27,486 nt of DNA from the NCBI RefSeq assembly GCF_000003605.2, contig NW_003145294.1, positions 158,333 through 185,818 on the forward strand. The letters run 5' to 3'. A program made the position numbers and the translations under genes. Positions 13,001-22,644 of the stretch are shown here, piece after piece. The stretch is from Saccoglossus kowalevskii. Its lineage: Eukaryota > Hemichordata > Enteropneusta > Harrimaniidae. The notes under the pieces were generated by a model. That model made no database searches. It saw only the letters and a list, made by a program, of their open reading frames with translations, and was not told where the DNA came from. The first letter of the stretch is position 1, and each line of letters starts with the position of its first letter.

Positions 13001-15529
13001 TGTTGATGAGTATAACGACGTTTAGTTGATGAACTGTGTTTATTACCTTGGCATTGACGTAGGGGTGAATGATTTGAACATTTTATTGCAATCACCTTGA
13101 GACATAATGAACTTATCCATATATACGAAAAATATAATTATTAGGGTAAACGAAATATAGCCACAAACAGACGTCAAATGTCAGATGTAATTGCGATAGC
13201 CATGGTTCCAAGATATTTAGAACTTTAGAGTGACAAATATAAAGAAATTATGGAGAACTCAGACATATTTACTATCTACACATTTGACACGACCCATACG
13301 ATTATTTATTGAAATTTAATCAAATGTATTTCCTCATCTAAGTAAATATCCCAGAATTACAATTTCGCTTCTCATAAAAATCCAATGGACTTTAATATGT
13401 TATGATCGTGGTTTGATATATATTGATTCTATGAGACCATAATGTTTGTGGCGAAATACAAGAAAATACGCTCAATAACCTCTCATCCTTCACATACATT
13501 CCTATAGTGTATTCAATATCACAGTGCAGAGATAGAAGGTTCACATTTTATTATCGTTAGCAATGTTTTTTATCCTATTTACTTTTGGATATATTGTTAT
13601 ACATGTTTATTAACATTTAAACACGTCTAAAAAAGAATACTTGCATATAGTAAAACAAGACTATAACATAACAGAATATAATAGTTGCAGATCATTTAAT
13701 AGTAAAGTACTGTATAGTCGTCTAAGGAACACTCAATATATATAGTATATATATTTTCATCTACTAACTAACGTAGTTTACATTTGGTACTATTAGCTGA
13801 ATGTATGTTGTATGTAGGCGACATCGTGTTTTCCACTGGTACTATTCAGGTATATAAGTTTGAATGTCCAGTTCGTTTGGTAGATATCACGAGTTAATAG
13901 GAAATACAAGCACACATATGAACGCACACAGCGAATACGCTACACACATTTGGGCATGGATCAGTTGATTGGGTACATGCCGGATTCTACACGTATTTCA
14001 GAATTTACTCAATATTTGCAAAACACTTGATATCACTTTTTGATTGCATGGCTACATGTTCATATATTGTTTCCTTCATAATTGTCTGTGTCTGTTGTTT
14101 GGATTCTTTGGCTTTTAATTGAACATAATTATTTCTACTTTACATTAAATACGGTAAACACAACCGGTCGTCATTTTATATGTTTGAGTTATTATAACAG
14201 TTACCCTCCTCTTTTCAGCCAGTTTGATTATTATCTAAAATCATATATGTAAATATCGTTTGTAAATTTGTGACCTTAAACTTATACATACTTAGCTTTA
14301 TGTTCAACACTAAATTGCGTAATCACACCGTGTTCAATAACAACATGTAGGGGTTGGTTGGAATTTATAGGGGAAATTCTGGGTTATTTGATTAGCATAA
14401 TTGTATGTGAAAACAAATACATACGTATATGTCCAGTGGCAACGCACTTTTGAATGTCACCATGACAGCAGCACGTCGTTGTGTTCACTCAAATTTGAAG
14501 AATGGGAACATGTATACATTTACACATGCTTGGCATTGACCGTGTTAGGATGTATTTTCATAACAATTGGCAATAAAGTCGCCGATATACCATATGTTGT
14601 TATAACATATACACATTAAATTGAATACAATCTGTCGACAATATTCAGGATCCAATATTCAAGAACTCACTGTGATAGTTGGACACATGGTATTTAGTAC
14701 ACACCTACTTGCTCTGAGACGTGTAATGGCCAAAGTCGAAGCAGAACATCAACGGCAGTCACTCTGGCGGTATTTCTTCATATCGATTGAAACAGAAAGG
14801 CGAGCTAGACGTCATCGTCTGCATCGCACGGTTTTCCTGAGACAACAACAGAATAAATTAAACTTGGCCGGTGTTTCAAACTTGTGTTTTATTATTGCCA
14901 ATAATAATAACGACGAAGAAATTCATAAATGCTTATGTTAATGCGATATACAAATTTTCCTTTTTAAATTTATGGCAATTCAAGTCGTGTGGCCAAACTA
15001 TTTTTATGTATAACATTGTAAATATGTGAGGTTCAACTGATTAATACTACTAACTTAAGACTGAAATTGTTTCCTTCAAAGGGATGTCCATACTTTAGTA
15101 ACTCCACTCTATATTGTGTGTGTATGGCACTCAATTGATTCCTTCTTGAATAACGATGGAGAATATGATCAATTTAACTGTCTTTATTTTTTGACACTAA
15201 TCGAAGTTACCGCTTCATAGGGAAAGCTGCTCACTCAGCGGTGTTCACGGTTTGTATGCTTAAGCATTGACTGATTAGTCTAGACTCTGTCCTGAACTCT
15301 TCAGTTAAAATATGAATTCTTTATAATTGCAACAAAAGAACAGAGTAAATGTAAAGTAGGACGACTCGTAGAAGTAAAGCCTCAAATCATATTAATGGAA
15401 ATTCAGGTTTTCAGAAGAATATTTGCGGTTTAATATATGCATATGTTTTTTATATAAATGTAAAGTTGACTGTCTGTTCTATGGTAACCGAGTTGGCTCG
15501 CGCCTTTTAAAAAAAATCTAGTACGATTC
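10042..15529. other. AT-rich non-coding DNA
   Basis: Except for the small ORF at 10590-10721, only simple AT stretches (for example TATATAATTA repeats near 10940-10970). The basic ORF at 14621-14941 (TTG start) shows no domain I recognise. Confidence 0.65.
10590..10721 (+). CDS. Small ORF with signal-peptide-like sequence, 43 aa, unrecognised
   Basis: The ATG at 10590 has a purine at -3. The peptide has a basic/polar start, a hydrophobic stretch (CVIYLPLIILMLYTSTCYA) and then only FKRYAPFEE before TGA. It could be a short secreted peptide or first-exon remnant, but there is no good splice donor, TATA box or poly(A) signal. Random AT-rich DNA easily gives hydrophobic ORFs, so this is weak. 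Confidence 0.18.
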   Translation: MLCKTTTTIHLRLTQCVIYLPLIILMLYTSTCYAFKRYAPFEE

Positions 15530-15705
15530 CGTTTTTGTTTTTCGTTTTAAAATATATTTTTATCTCAAATTCATTTTCGCTTTAAAATTCTTTTTCATTT
15601 ATTAAATTCAATTTCGTTATACAATTTATTTTCGTTTTTAAATTTTAAATTTCATTTTTTGTTTTCAATTTCAAATCCATTTTCGTTTTAAAATCATTTT
15701 CATTT
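15530..15705. repeat. Degenerate low-complexity tandem array (TTTTCGTTTTAAA-type)
   Basis: Repeating variants of ATTTTCGTTTTAAAAT and TCAAATTCATTTTCG occur every 20 to 40 bp, with strong T-rich strand bias. The unit length is irregular, consistent with an old, decayed minisatellite. Confidence 0.75.
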
Positions 15706-16137
15706 GTCATGTTGTCTCATTTAAAACTGTCATGCAATGATTATTTGAAAAGCCGTCAACTGTTTACATAATTGTCACGTAATACACAAAATACATAACC
15801 GTGGTGAAGAAGTTTTCAAATAATAATAAGAAAAATATACTTCTCTTCTTGCTACTTTAATTCTAATATCATATTTCTTGAAACAAAATCACAGACAACT
15901 GAAACAAAATATGAATTTAAAATATAGAGTTCTCAGCAAAAAATGCAACAGCTATGATGTACATATGAATATGTGAGTGAGTTTACAGATGTGAAAATAT
16001 AAGTAGACGTGGTCATGCATTGATTTATAATCATGTTTACAACTGACATTACTTTATGGGTTTATTACTATAGATATGCACAGATTAATCAGGAGAGAAC
16101 AAAACAGCCAAATATCATAATAATGTCAGTTCTCGTA

Positions 16138-16511
16138 ATGTATTGTACAGAACACCTCACTGCGCAATAAATTGTGGAATATTCATAGATATAAATATAA
16201 ATACTATTTTATGTTGTATGTCTATGTTGAATAATAATGTCATGTCTGAATTACTGGCAAGGAACATCACGTACATTTTTCGTTTAAACATCATAAGGGT
16301 TCACCTTAAAATTCATACCAGTAAATGTATTGTACAGAACACCTTACTGCGCAATAAATTGTGGAATATTCATAGATATAAATATAAATACTATTTTATG
16401 TTGTATGTCTATGTTGAATAATAATGTCATGTCTGAATTACTGGCAAGGAACATCACGTACGTTTTTCGTTTAAACATCATAAGGGTTCACCTTAAAATT
16501 CATACCAGTAA
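16138..16511. repeat. Tandem duplication, two 187-bp copies
   Basis: Copies at 16138-16324 and 16325-16511 are in direct orientation with only two differences seen (CACCTCACTG/CACCTTACTG and GTACATTTT/GTACGTTTT). Two overlapping short ORFs here are by-products of the duplication. It is a recent event, or an assembly artefact. Confidence 0.95.
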
Positions 16512-19254
16512 ATCTGTAATATTAATTGTTTATATTGGAAAATAATAAGGGAGACACTTATCAAATCAAGGCAGATGTAGTTATTTGTTGGCTGACATGA
16601 TGCCTTTCTCTCCACTTCAATATAAGTTCAATATGTTTAGTTCGCTGGGTTAATTACGCAAAACTTGATTATTGCGTACTGTTGCTGTTGAGTATGTCAA
16701 TGGTTAATTACGTTTAGATACAGCAGCGTACTGCATTATAGCAGCAGGGTAGAATCGACAACACTCCATTAGTGCGAACAGAACAGATAGATTGATGAGA
16801 TCGAATACACTGCAATACATGGTACGAATACAAAAGCAAAGTAAATCGAACCAGGGATGACATCACGTTTTGCGGCTTCTTGATACACCATGCAGGTACT
16901 TTGATTATTACATGTGCTCGGAGCCCATGCAAATATGTTCAATTTCTAGAACCATGTACGGTTAAGTTACACGCCACCTGTTATCGTCTAGTTAATTGTT
17001 ATTTCCTATGACTTCTGGTCGGCAGTGGCAAAGTTTCAGAATCATTCTTCAGCCAAATAAAAATTAACTACGGTTATCACAAATAATCCACACAATGTTC
17101 GTGCATCTCGTTGAATATAAAAACACTGTTTTATTTGATTTACACTGACAGTTTTTCGTCAATCATAGTTGCCAACAATATCTATTACCTTAGAATCTTT
17201 CGTGAAAAAATTAAGCTATTTTTCGTTATGTTCTTACAGAGTCTATATATGTAACGAGAAGTCATTCGGCGACCTTAATGAGGTGTAATCATTACGCCGT
17301 ATCTTATATCAATATCCTAAACACGAACTATTCAATACTATTTGTTTGTGTATTCATAAAAACACGTTGCGTGAATGTATCAAACTGCAATTTACTTGAC
17401 AGCATAAGTGTGATGACAATTATCGAACTTGGAATATGACCTCCAAATACCTTGAGACTACTTCCTAATTATCATTCCAACTAGTGGTCTATTATTCAGG
17501 ACTGCGAATTACTTCGTTAACGTGTAATGTCGAATTTGTGATTCACCGCCAACATGACCAGCAAGTAAAATCGCGCAGATCAAGATATTTTTAAAAGCAC
17601 GATGTGTCTCTAGCGGGCGCTTTAATCAATATATTATATTAACTGTCAATTCTTCTCAGATATTATGCACAATAACTCACATTCTTGCAATGCAGGATAT
17701 TTTGTAGATAATTTTGATTCGCAATTTTTTTTATTTATTGGAGAATATAATGAAATTGTTGTTTAAGGAAGCATACCCCTATATTTTCTTTTTCTTACCC
17801 TCTTCAAATATAAACTTCTATATTCTCTTTTATAGTGGTATGAATACTAAATCGCAGTTACTTCATGATAACCGCGTTGTACATACTCTCAATATACTCG
17901 TATATATCTTATATCTATACTAATATATTTGTATCTTCGAATCGTCTAGTATTGGAATGTATGTAAACACACGATGGCGCTCTTTCATCTCAAATTGCCA
18001 TTATTTTGCTGCCACGATATATTTGTAAAATGTTGACAGAATGTAACATCAATATGTTATTTGGAAGACAAAATAGAGAACATTTTATTTTTAATAATTC
18101 GTGGGTGCTGAATTTGAAAACTGAGACATGTAGTCGTTTGGTGATTATAATAAATCCCGATTATAAACTGCTTGTTAGTTTAGATTGAAAATAAGAACAT
18201 GGTTAATAACTAAAAACTAATTTGACATATTGTTTTTGACCTATTTACGTTTCTGTATAGTTCGGGAGTCTTGAATCTAAGGTATATGAATAACAATATG
18301 TGCAACTTATAACTACTAATTGTCACATAATATATCCCATACACACAACGAAACAGTCTCAGTTACCATGAATTAGAGATGTAGTACATGAAGTAAACGT
18401 CCGGTTTATTTTAGCCCATCACGTGACGATGACATATTGAGGCAGCAACTTAATAAATATAGTCATTTATTTGTTGACAACTTTAGTTTGGACTATGCAA
18501 ATGATTTTAATCGACTTGCTGATTGCGATAAATAGTCACATTCATTTTGAATCAATTCGTATCACAGCAGGGATGGGCAAGGCAATTCAACTCAACTGAA
18601 ATGAATTTATTGTGTCTATTAAGTTATACTCAGTCATGTGAAACCAAGTATTATGGCTGGTAGTGATAGAAAGAAAACTAAAATTCTTATAAATCCCGGT
18701 TTCTGATGACAGAACGCTTCTGTGACGTGATCATTACGTATAAGGATGAAGACAGTGTCGTTTCAATCGACAACTGAGTCTGTTTTCATAGTCGTTTATC
18801 ATCTAAAGTTTTGCAAAATCATAATCTTCATTCATGGACGACTACAGATCAAAACGATATTGATGTTTTGAACGTCTCTCATGTCACCAATTCACGCTTT
18901 GTCAATAGAGGGCGCATTCTACAGGAACGGTGTAATCTCATCGTTTTATCGATATAATTCCTAAAAACGGAATTAGCATATCTCAGTCTCTAAAGTGGTT
19001 GATGTGGCTATTTAATGTCAAGTTGAATCTGATGAGTCAAATGTTACCAAATTGAATTGGTGAGCAAATGTGCTAAATTGTGAAGGATCGGGAAGAGCAA
19101 ATCCATCATGCATAAGTCGAGTTGTTTTCTGACATTGAGGACTAGATGAATAAGCTGGAATTACAGGGAATACAAATGTCCTGACAAGGCATGGGGTTAC
19201 TCTAGCCAGGTTTGGTGCCATCATCCAATCAAGTATTCAATTAATCAATCAATC
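16512..19254. other. AT-rich non-coding DNA
   Basis: Nothing recognisable except the repeat copy at 17488-17552. The ORF at 19018-19224 minus was tested as an alternative last exon and rejected. Confidence 0.6.
17488..17552. repeat. Dispersed repeat copy A
   Basis: Partner of 20079-20148. Both contain GTCTATT, then TCAGGACTG and GTAATGTCGAATTTG with a few substitutions. No terminal inverted repeats were seen, so this may be a fragment of a longer decayed element. Confidence 0.6.
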
Positions 19255-19259
19255 AATCT

Positions 19260-19516
19260 CAGCGGCGGCACAGGGGGGCAAAGGGGGCTGTCGCCCCTCG
19301 AAAAATATGTTGGGGGGCGTCACCTCTCCAAAATCAAGGTGAAACCTTTTGTGTCAGCAAAATTTTTCCCTCAACAATAGCGTTTCAGAGGGTCTAGATT
19401 TCATAATTTTTAAGGAGGAGCATGCCCCCGGACCCCCTAGTAAGTTTGCGTCTTCGGCCCTAGGTTGGTGAGCAGATCTCGCCCTCCCCATGCAAAATGT
19501 CGTGCTGTCGCCTCTG
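19260..19516. mobile_element. GC-rich hAT-like non-autonomous transposon (MITE)
   Basis: A sharp GC-rich island in AT-rich DNA. The ends are imperfect inverted repeats: left CAGCGGCGGCACAG, right (reverse complement) CAGAGGCGACAGCAC, the CAGNGGCG style of hAT ends. The flanks carry a direct repeat AATCT (19255-19259 and 19517-19521), a 5-bp target-site duplication candidate as in the hAT5 group. There is no transposase. The interior has poly-G/poly-C runs and CATGCCCCCGGACCCCC, a motif type common in marine invertebrate repeats. Confidence 0.65.
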
Positions 19517-19654
19517 AATCTAACGTCTATTATGATGGACGTTGATGATACATATTTTTTGTTTGACGAAAGTAATGCTGCTGATTTTGATTAAGTTGTA
19601 ACTTCATACATAACAGAATTACAACGACCTCCAATGGTGCATTTTAAGATGTCA

Positions 19655-19660
19655 TTTATT
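19655..19660 (-). terminator. Polyadenylation signal AATAAA of the SMB-VWD gene
   Basis: A canonical AATAAA on the minus strand about 160 nt after the TAG at 19819. Cleavage is expected around 19630-19645, and a GT-containing stretch (GAGGTCGTTGTAATTCTGTT) lies just downstream. This implies a short 3' UTR. Confidence 0.65.
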
Positions 19661-19818
19661 GATTTCAAGTTCCAAACCAAAGCGTACGTGGCGTATACGT
19701 CACACGTGCTGCAGGCTACATATACAAAGTTTAAGTGGCTTAGTGGCTAAAGTAAATCCAGCGTATGGTTATGTTTACATGCTTGAATAATCGTTGTTTC
19801 CATCGGCTGACCACTTCT

Positions 19819-19834
19819 CTACATGAAGTCACAT
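19819..19834 (-). other. Coding exon 6: 16-nt terminal coding segment
   Basis: The acceptor is a T-rich tract ending TTTTTTGTAG at 19835. The first A completes the split codon GA|A (E309), then Cys-Asp-Phe-Met and TAG. C310 lies seven residues after W303, close to the W-to-C spacing that ends VWD domains (WKVSSQC in VWF). The polyadenylation signal follows at a normal distance. Confidence 0.72.
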
Positions 19835-22535
19835 CTACAAAAAACAAGACAATACACATTATTTAGAGTCGAATGTGAAACGTTACTGCAGTCGTTGTTT
19901 TAAATGTGTATAATTATTTGTATACAGTGTCACATTAATAATAGATGAGACAACAGAGAGTGCGAGGTCAGATGTAAGTGTATTTCAGAGTGTCATTTTC
20001 AGTCATGCTTGCTAATTAATTTGTCTGATTTGTCTACGAAATGGAATGTTTCAAAGGAAAACATAAATGTATTCATTTGTCTATTTTTCAGGACTGTGAA
20101 ATACTTTGTTTACGCGTAATGTCGAATTTGCAATTACATTCTACGCCAATTTTAATATCTAAGACTATCGCACCTCGATGAAAGTGCCATAAAACAATTT
20201 AAAACAAAACTGCACTTACTCTTTTCCTTCAACTTTCCAGCTATAGCCAAACTCGTCAACGGTATGTGCGGGGGTGCCATCAGGTTTTCTAAAGTCATTG
20301 TGGACATTTCCATCAGCATTACCCAACATACCGCATAGTTTACCCTCGTAATCAGTACCGATAATAGAGGTATCTACGACGTGTTTCTTAAGGGTCCATT
20401 TTATAGTGAACGTTGTTTGCTTCGATGTGAAGCTCGCTAGAAACATATTCCCATCCTGTTGGATCTGTATTTCCCTTTTTGCAGTCGCACTTCCTGCAAT
20501 ATTCTATGGAATAAAAATTAACGGGTTTAACAAATTGTATTTAATTAAACATAATACTCGTTATATAAACGCATGAACAAATTCTTTTAACATACTTGAC
20601 AGACTGAATGTTGTCTTATCGAATATATCGCAATGTCTAGTGATTTGACTATTTCGGTTGTAATGAGTATTTCAAAGAAAATTACGTCAGTGAGTTATTT
20701 GCTAATTGAAGTGAACTTTGAATTTTATTATTATGACCCTTATTTGTAGGTGCAGTGAGTAAAGGAAAATATACTAGCAACAAGTGCAATACCAAAAATC
20801 GATTATTAAATGCTGATCCATTTAGTGTTCCATTATTAATTTGACAAAATAGCAATGTCAGGTTTAAACTCACCGTTATAACGTCTAGACCATCAATATA
20901 TGCAGATTCCCCTCCAACAGTGATGTTAATGGCAACCGTTCTGGTTCTTATGTTTTCAGGAGTGCTATCAGCTCTCGGCCCAAATTTAGCAGTGACTTCA
21001 AACGCATGTTTTGGGGTGCAGTCTTTAAACAGAGTATACCAACACAAGCCCATAAACGTGTATGGACGACCATCGAATGTTCTCATGTGTGGATCGCCTG
21101 ATACAACTGGTGGCTTAGTTGTCGGAGGCTCAGTTGTCGGGGGCTCAGTTGTTGGTGGCTTAGTTGTCGGAGGCTCAGTTGTTGGTGGCTTAGTTGTCGG
21201 AGGCTCAGTTGTTGGTGGCTTAGTTGTCGGAGGCTCAGTTGTTGGTGGCTCAGTTGTTGCTATTCACAGATACGAATTTGAACATATATTAATATATCTA
21301 TCTATATCATCCCAGTGTACATATATATACAAGATATGTCACATAAACTCAAGGCAGCATAGTAAATATAATTTTTTGGGGAAAGAGAGAACACACGCGA
21401 TAGGAATACGAAGAAGTGAACCAATACAAATTGTGAAGATTGGTTTCATAATGAGACACAATAAAATCTACCCGTAAAATAACTGTTTTACACAAGAATA
21501 TTACAAATAGATTAAAAAAGTAAATCGGAGCATATCTAAATTTATAATATATAAACTGATCTATTGATCTTCGAAGCGCCTGGTAAAGTCCTATCTATTG
21601 TTAACTCACTGAAATAATAGAATCAGTACTTACGGGGGCAATACGTCCAATAATCATCGCAACATACGTAGTATTTTACGCATCTTGGACAGCAATAACA
21701 ATTCCCATTACTTTGGCCACCACACATATTATAACACGAGCCATCTAGAGGTAATATATAGTTTTACTTTAGTGGTAGTACGCCATTACAAATACGAATA
21801 ATAACACTTCCTATACAACATATACCTTCGTACATGAGAAACTGAAAGCGTTATATGTCACAAAGGAAAAGTTCGACGCGTGCACATGATGAAATGGAAA
21901 CTCAGATATTTTATATTTTTTGTTCAGCACTACATAATAACTAATTTAACGATGAAAACTGACTGAACTTACATAGTGAAGTGTAAGTGCCTTGTGCTAA
22001 TGCCAGCTCCGTCTCGAGCATACTAATATCAAGCTCGTCAGCCGTCTGTCGCTGTAGCAAAACAAAAACAAAAATAGAAATGTTTTTCCCCAATACTGTC
22101 AGTGGTAAACCCAACTTATGAACTCAGTGAAAACATGCTCTCTAAAGAGCCCATTTTTAGTATATATACTAGAAACAGACAGAAGTACATTATCATACTT
22201 AAGTTACCAAACACCGTTATATCCGATCGACTACACACCTTCACCTTCTTCCCAAGTAAAAAGATGCATTAATGTTGCCGAGTTTTACTTCACATCACAC
22301 GTACAATCGCCCTTGTATCAGCGTTATGTAACTGATCCGTAAAATGGTAGTTAAATATTTCAATATGTTCACAAAAATGCCGGTAATTTAAAGTATACAG
22401 AATTTGTTTCGGTAAATTAAAGACGGTCGAACGATTGTGCTATCGTTCTAGCCTTAGTTGTTAACTTACCTCGGTTAGCCCAGCAGCGACCAGAGTAAGA
22501 CTCGCCAATAAAAAGAGCAATACGAAACGTAACAT
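19819..22535 (-). CDS. Secreted somatomedin-B / VWD domain protein, 6 coding exons, 313 aa
   Basis: Coding exons (minus strand): 22535-22470, 22051-21973, 21744-21634, 21259-20874, 20503-20220 and 19834-19819. All introns are GT-AG, with phases 0, 1, 1, 0, 2, and the coding sum is 942 nt. Residues 1-18 form a signal peptide (MLRFVLLFLLASLTLVAA), and 23-48 an acidic spacer. Residues 50-84 fit the SMB signature C-x-C-x3-C-x5-CC-x-D-Y-x3-C. Residues 87-136 are ten TTEPP/TTKPP units, likely O-glycosylated. Residues 140-310 are a VWD domain: GDPHMRTFDG, GLCWYTLFKDC, the loop CGMLGNADGNVHNDF (probable Ca2+ site) and FGYSWKVEGKEC. One N-glycosylation sequon is N197-I-T. The last exon encodes only the end of E309, then C-D-F-M and stop; it has a strong pyrimidine tract and supplies the closing VWD cysteine. 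Inferred role: secreted matrix or mucus protein. SUSD2 also joins SMB with VWD, but this is much shorter and has no membrane anchor. The function is unknown; the gene model is well supported internally. Confidence 0.9.
20079..20148. repeat. Dispersed repeat copy B, inside intron 5
   Basis: Shares a roughly 50-bp core with 17488-17552 in the same orientation, including TCAGGACTG and TAATGTCGAATTTG, then diverges with small gaps near CGCCAA. Family unknown. Confidence 0.6.
20220..20503 (-). other. Coding exon 5: second half of VWD
   Basis: 284 nt, acceptor TTCCATAG, donor GTAAGT, phase 0 in and phase 2 out, residues 215-309. It contains the C-G-x-x-G-N Ca2+-loop motif (C271, G272, G275, N276, then N283-D284-F285) and the terminal FGYSWKV block, which matches the end of VWD domains in von Willebrand factor. 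Confidence 0.9.
20874..21259 (-). other. Coding exon 4: Thr/Pro linker and first half of VWD
   Basis: 386 nt, acceptor GAATAG, donor GTGAGT, phase 1 in and phase 0 out. It encodes P86, ten pentapeptide repeats (87-136), then the VWD start GDPHMRTFDGRPYTF with cysteines C158 and C166, through residue 214. The opposite strand reads through as a Gly/Val ORF that is only a shadow of the repeat. Confidence 0.9.
21108..21257 (-). repeat. Coding 15-bp minisatellite, ten units (TTEPP/TTKPP)
   Basis: Ten contiguous 15-nt units in frame, each Thr-Thr-Glu/Lys-Pro-Pro. The order of residue 3 is E, E, K, E, K, E, K, E, E, K. Units differ mainly at third positions (CCA CCA, CCT CCG, CCC CCG) and at GAG/AAG. 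An E+K dimer (30 bp) recurs, so it probably grew partly by 30-bp slippage or unequal exchange. Confidence 0.92.
21634..21744 (-). other. Coding exon 3: somatomedin-B domain
   Basis: 111 nt, phase 1 at both ends, encoding one whole SMB module (residues 49-86). Cysteines fall at 52, 56, 64, 66, 67, 70, 76, 77 and 84. Eight match the family's conserved set; C67 (in CYCCPRC) is an extra ninth. SMB is a small disulfide-knotted protein-interaction fold, seen for example in vitronectin, ENPP and SUSD2. Confidence 0.88.
21973..22051 (-). other. Coding exon 2: acidic spacer
   Basis: 79 nt between the acceptor CTACAG and the donor GTAAGT, phase 0 in and phase 1 out. It encodes residues 23-48 (beginning RQTADELDIS), acidic and probably helical, with no cysteine. 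It could be a propeptide or spacer before the SMB module. Confidence 0.82.
22470..22535 (-). other. Coding exon 1: signal peptide
   Basis: Twenty-two codons, from the ATG at 22535 to the donor GAG|GTAAGT. The product has a positive residue at position 3, a Leu/Val/Phe/Ala core and a VAA-G cleavage context. The start is chosen because it is the ATG lying about 80 nt downstream of a TATA box and opens directly into a textbook signal peptide. Confidence 0.88.
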
Positions 22536-22616
22536 AGTCGATGATGTACCAATTACACTCTTCGTAGAACGTTCAAATCAATGTTCCCAAATGATGCTTT
22601 CGATCGCCAAGCATCG

Positions 22617-22640
22617 CTTATAAAGACATTTTATTTGCAT
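22617..22640 (-). promoter_or_regulatory. TATA box with upstream octamer for the SMB-VWD gene
   Basis: On the minus strand TTTATAAG lies at 22624-22617, and the POU/Oct octamer ATGCAAAT at 22640-22633, about 10 bp upstream of it. Transcription would start near 22590, giving a 5' UTR of about 55 nt before the ATG at 22535. An octamer next to TATA is a known arrangement in vertebrate immunoglobulin and H2B promoters. Regulation here is inferred from the motifs only. Confidence 0.55.
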
Positions 22641-22644
22641 AATT

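Noticed and set aside
14621-14941. 106-codon plus-strand ORF with an Arg-rich stretch
   Set aside because: Starts at TTG, contains an AATAAA inside the frame, has no domain I recognise and no convincing splice sites.
16143-16545. Two overlapping ORFs with near-identical peptides
   Set aside because: They are products of the 187-bp tandem duplication, start at TTG and have no domain.
19018-19180. Alternative last exon for the SMB-VWD gene (phase-compatible acceptor at 19181, 54 codons to TGA)
   Set aside because: It also keeps frame, but the pyrimidine tract is weaker, the tail has no domain, its cysteine is badly placed for closing the VWD fold, and no AATAAA was found in the stretch checked after the stop. 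The 19834 exon has a better acceptor, the expected cysteine and a well-placed AATAAA.
20920-21477. 185-codon plus-strand ORF with Gly/Val/Ser repeats
   Set aside because: It is the antisense of the TTxPP coding minisatellite in exon 4 and runs on into intron 3.
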